Below are positions 63,818 to 64,000 of a stretch of 64,000 nucleotides of DNA, in pieces. Source of the DNA: Nansenia antarctica (Eukaryota; Chordata; Actinopteri; Argentiniformes; Microstomatidae). Position 1 is the first letter of the stretch. Every line of letters begins with the position of its first letter. The DNA lies in assembly GCA_963989245.1 (NCBI GenBank), contig OZ022345.1:24169696-24233695 (forward strand). The letters are read 5' to 3'. Under the pieces are notes generated by a model. The model was not told the origin of the DNA. It saw nothing but the letters and a program-made list of their open reading frames with translations, and searched no databases. Position numbers and translations under genes: made by a program.

Positions 63818-64000
63818 TCATAGAACACTCTGACCTAGAGCAAGTACCTACATGGGTACAGTAGGTCATGGAGGGTGACTGACCTGTGAACAGCTTCCAA
63901 ATGCAAATGCCACACTTGGAATCAAGTCAGACCTTTTACCTGCTTAAATGATTAACAAATAATGAAGGAATAGTCCACACTGGCCCATGAAACAGCTTTT

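Larger units (their letters stand above)
63207..64000. other. Right edge: sequence outside the duplication
   Basis: Contains a CA microsatellite (63378-63440) and a small inverted-repeat element (63626-63817). No gene is evident; the open frame at 63137-63484 runs into the CA repeat. Confidence 0.55.

Noticed and set aside
1..64000. tRNA or rRNA genes
   Set aside because: No cloverleaf with A/B box words or rRNA-like stretch was recognised by eye; a tRNAscan run would decide.

Overview
The window looks like the genome of a teleost fish. This rests on the C2H2 zinc-finger gene architecture (a short helical first exon ending in the HRT-type sequence, acidic exons with VKLED, then one large zinc-finger exon with TGEKPF linkers), on the mix of L2-, I/Nimb- and Penelope-type retroelements with Ty3/gypsy, an endogenous retrovirus and many hAT derivatives, and on long CA/TG microsatellites. 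No rRNA, tRNA or bacterial-type operon was seen. The species cannot be named from the sequence.

Layout. 1-6.9 kb: an inverted-repeat element, a CA tract, a 5'-truncated Penelope-like element (GIY-YIG end) with an L2 LINE nested in it and a 13-bp target duplication, and an I/Nimb-type LINE end. 6.97-31.6 kb: a zinc-finger locus on the + strand. It has one N-terminal exon (6969-7161), a tandem array of five acidic cassette exons (10472-16071), all phase 1 to phase 1 with intact splice sites, a stretch packed with non-autonomous DNA transposons (16-23 kb), and two zinc-finger terminal exons (23484 and 30063). The introns between cassette exons are minisatellites whose unit carries a perfect GGTCAnnnTGACC palindrome, about 40 copies in all. 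31.6-35.1 kb: noncoding sequence with one more inverted-repeat element. 35157-39949: a young, apparently intact Ty3/gypsy element with matching 214-bp LTRs and a 1324-codon gag-pol ORF. 40.4-40.65 kb: a promoter-like stretch. 40720-48213: a minus-strand endogenous retrovirus with 338-bp LTRs, a gag ORF, an in-frame UAG, and a pol ORF that lacks reverse transcriptase. 48314-54192: a second, broken minus-strand gypsy element interrupted by a hAT element and another insert. 54193-55172: a hAT derivative whose right end is exactly where an 8-kb segmental copy of the 22976-29983 block begins (55173-63206), carrying a third zinc-finger exon.

How it fits together. The only host gene I can support is the zinc-finger locus. 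Its exons are all symmetric, so any number of acidic cassettes can join any zinc-finger exon in frame. The DNA-contact residues vary between otherwise near-identical fingers, as expected for fast-evolving, TE-targeting zinc-finger genes, and the locus is itself heavily invaded by TEs. Whether the cassettes are used serially, alternatively or not at all cannot be told from DNA alone.
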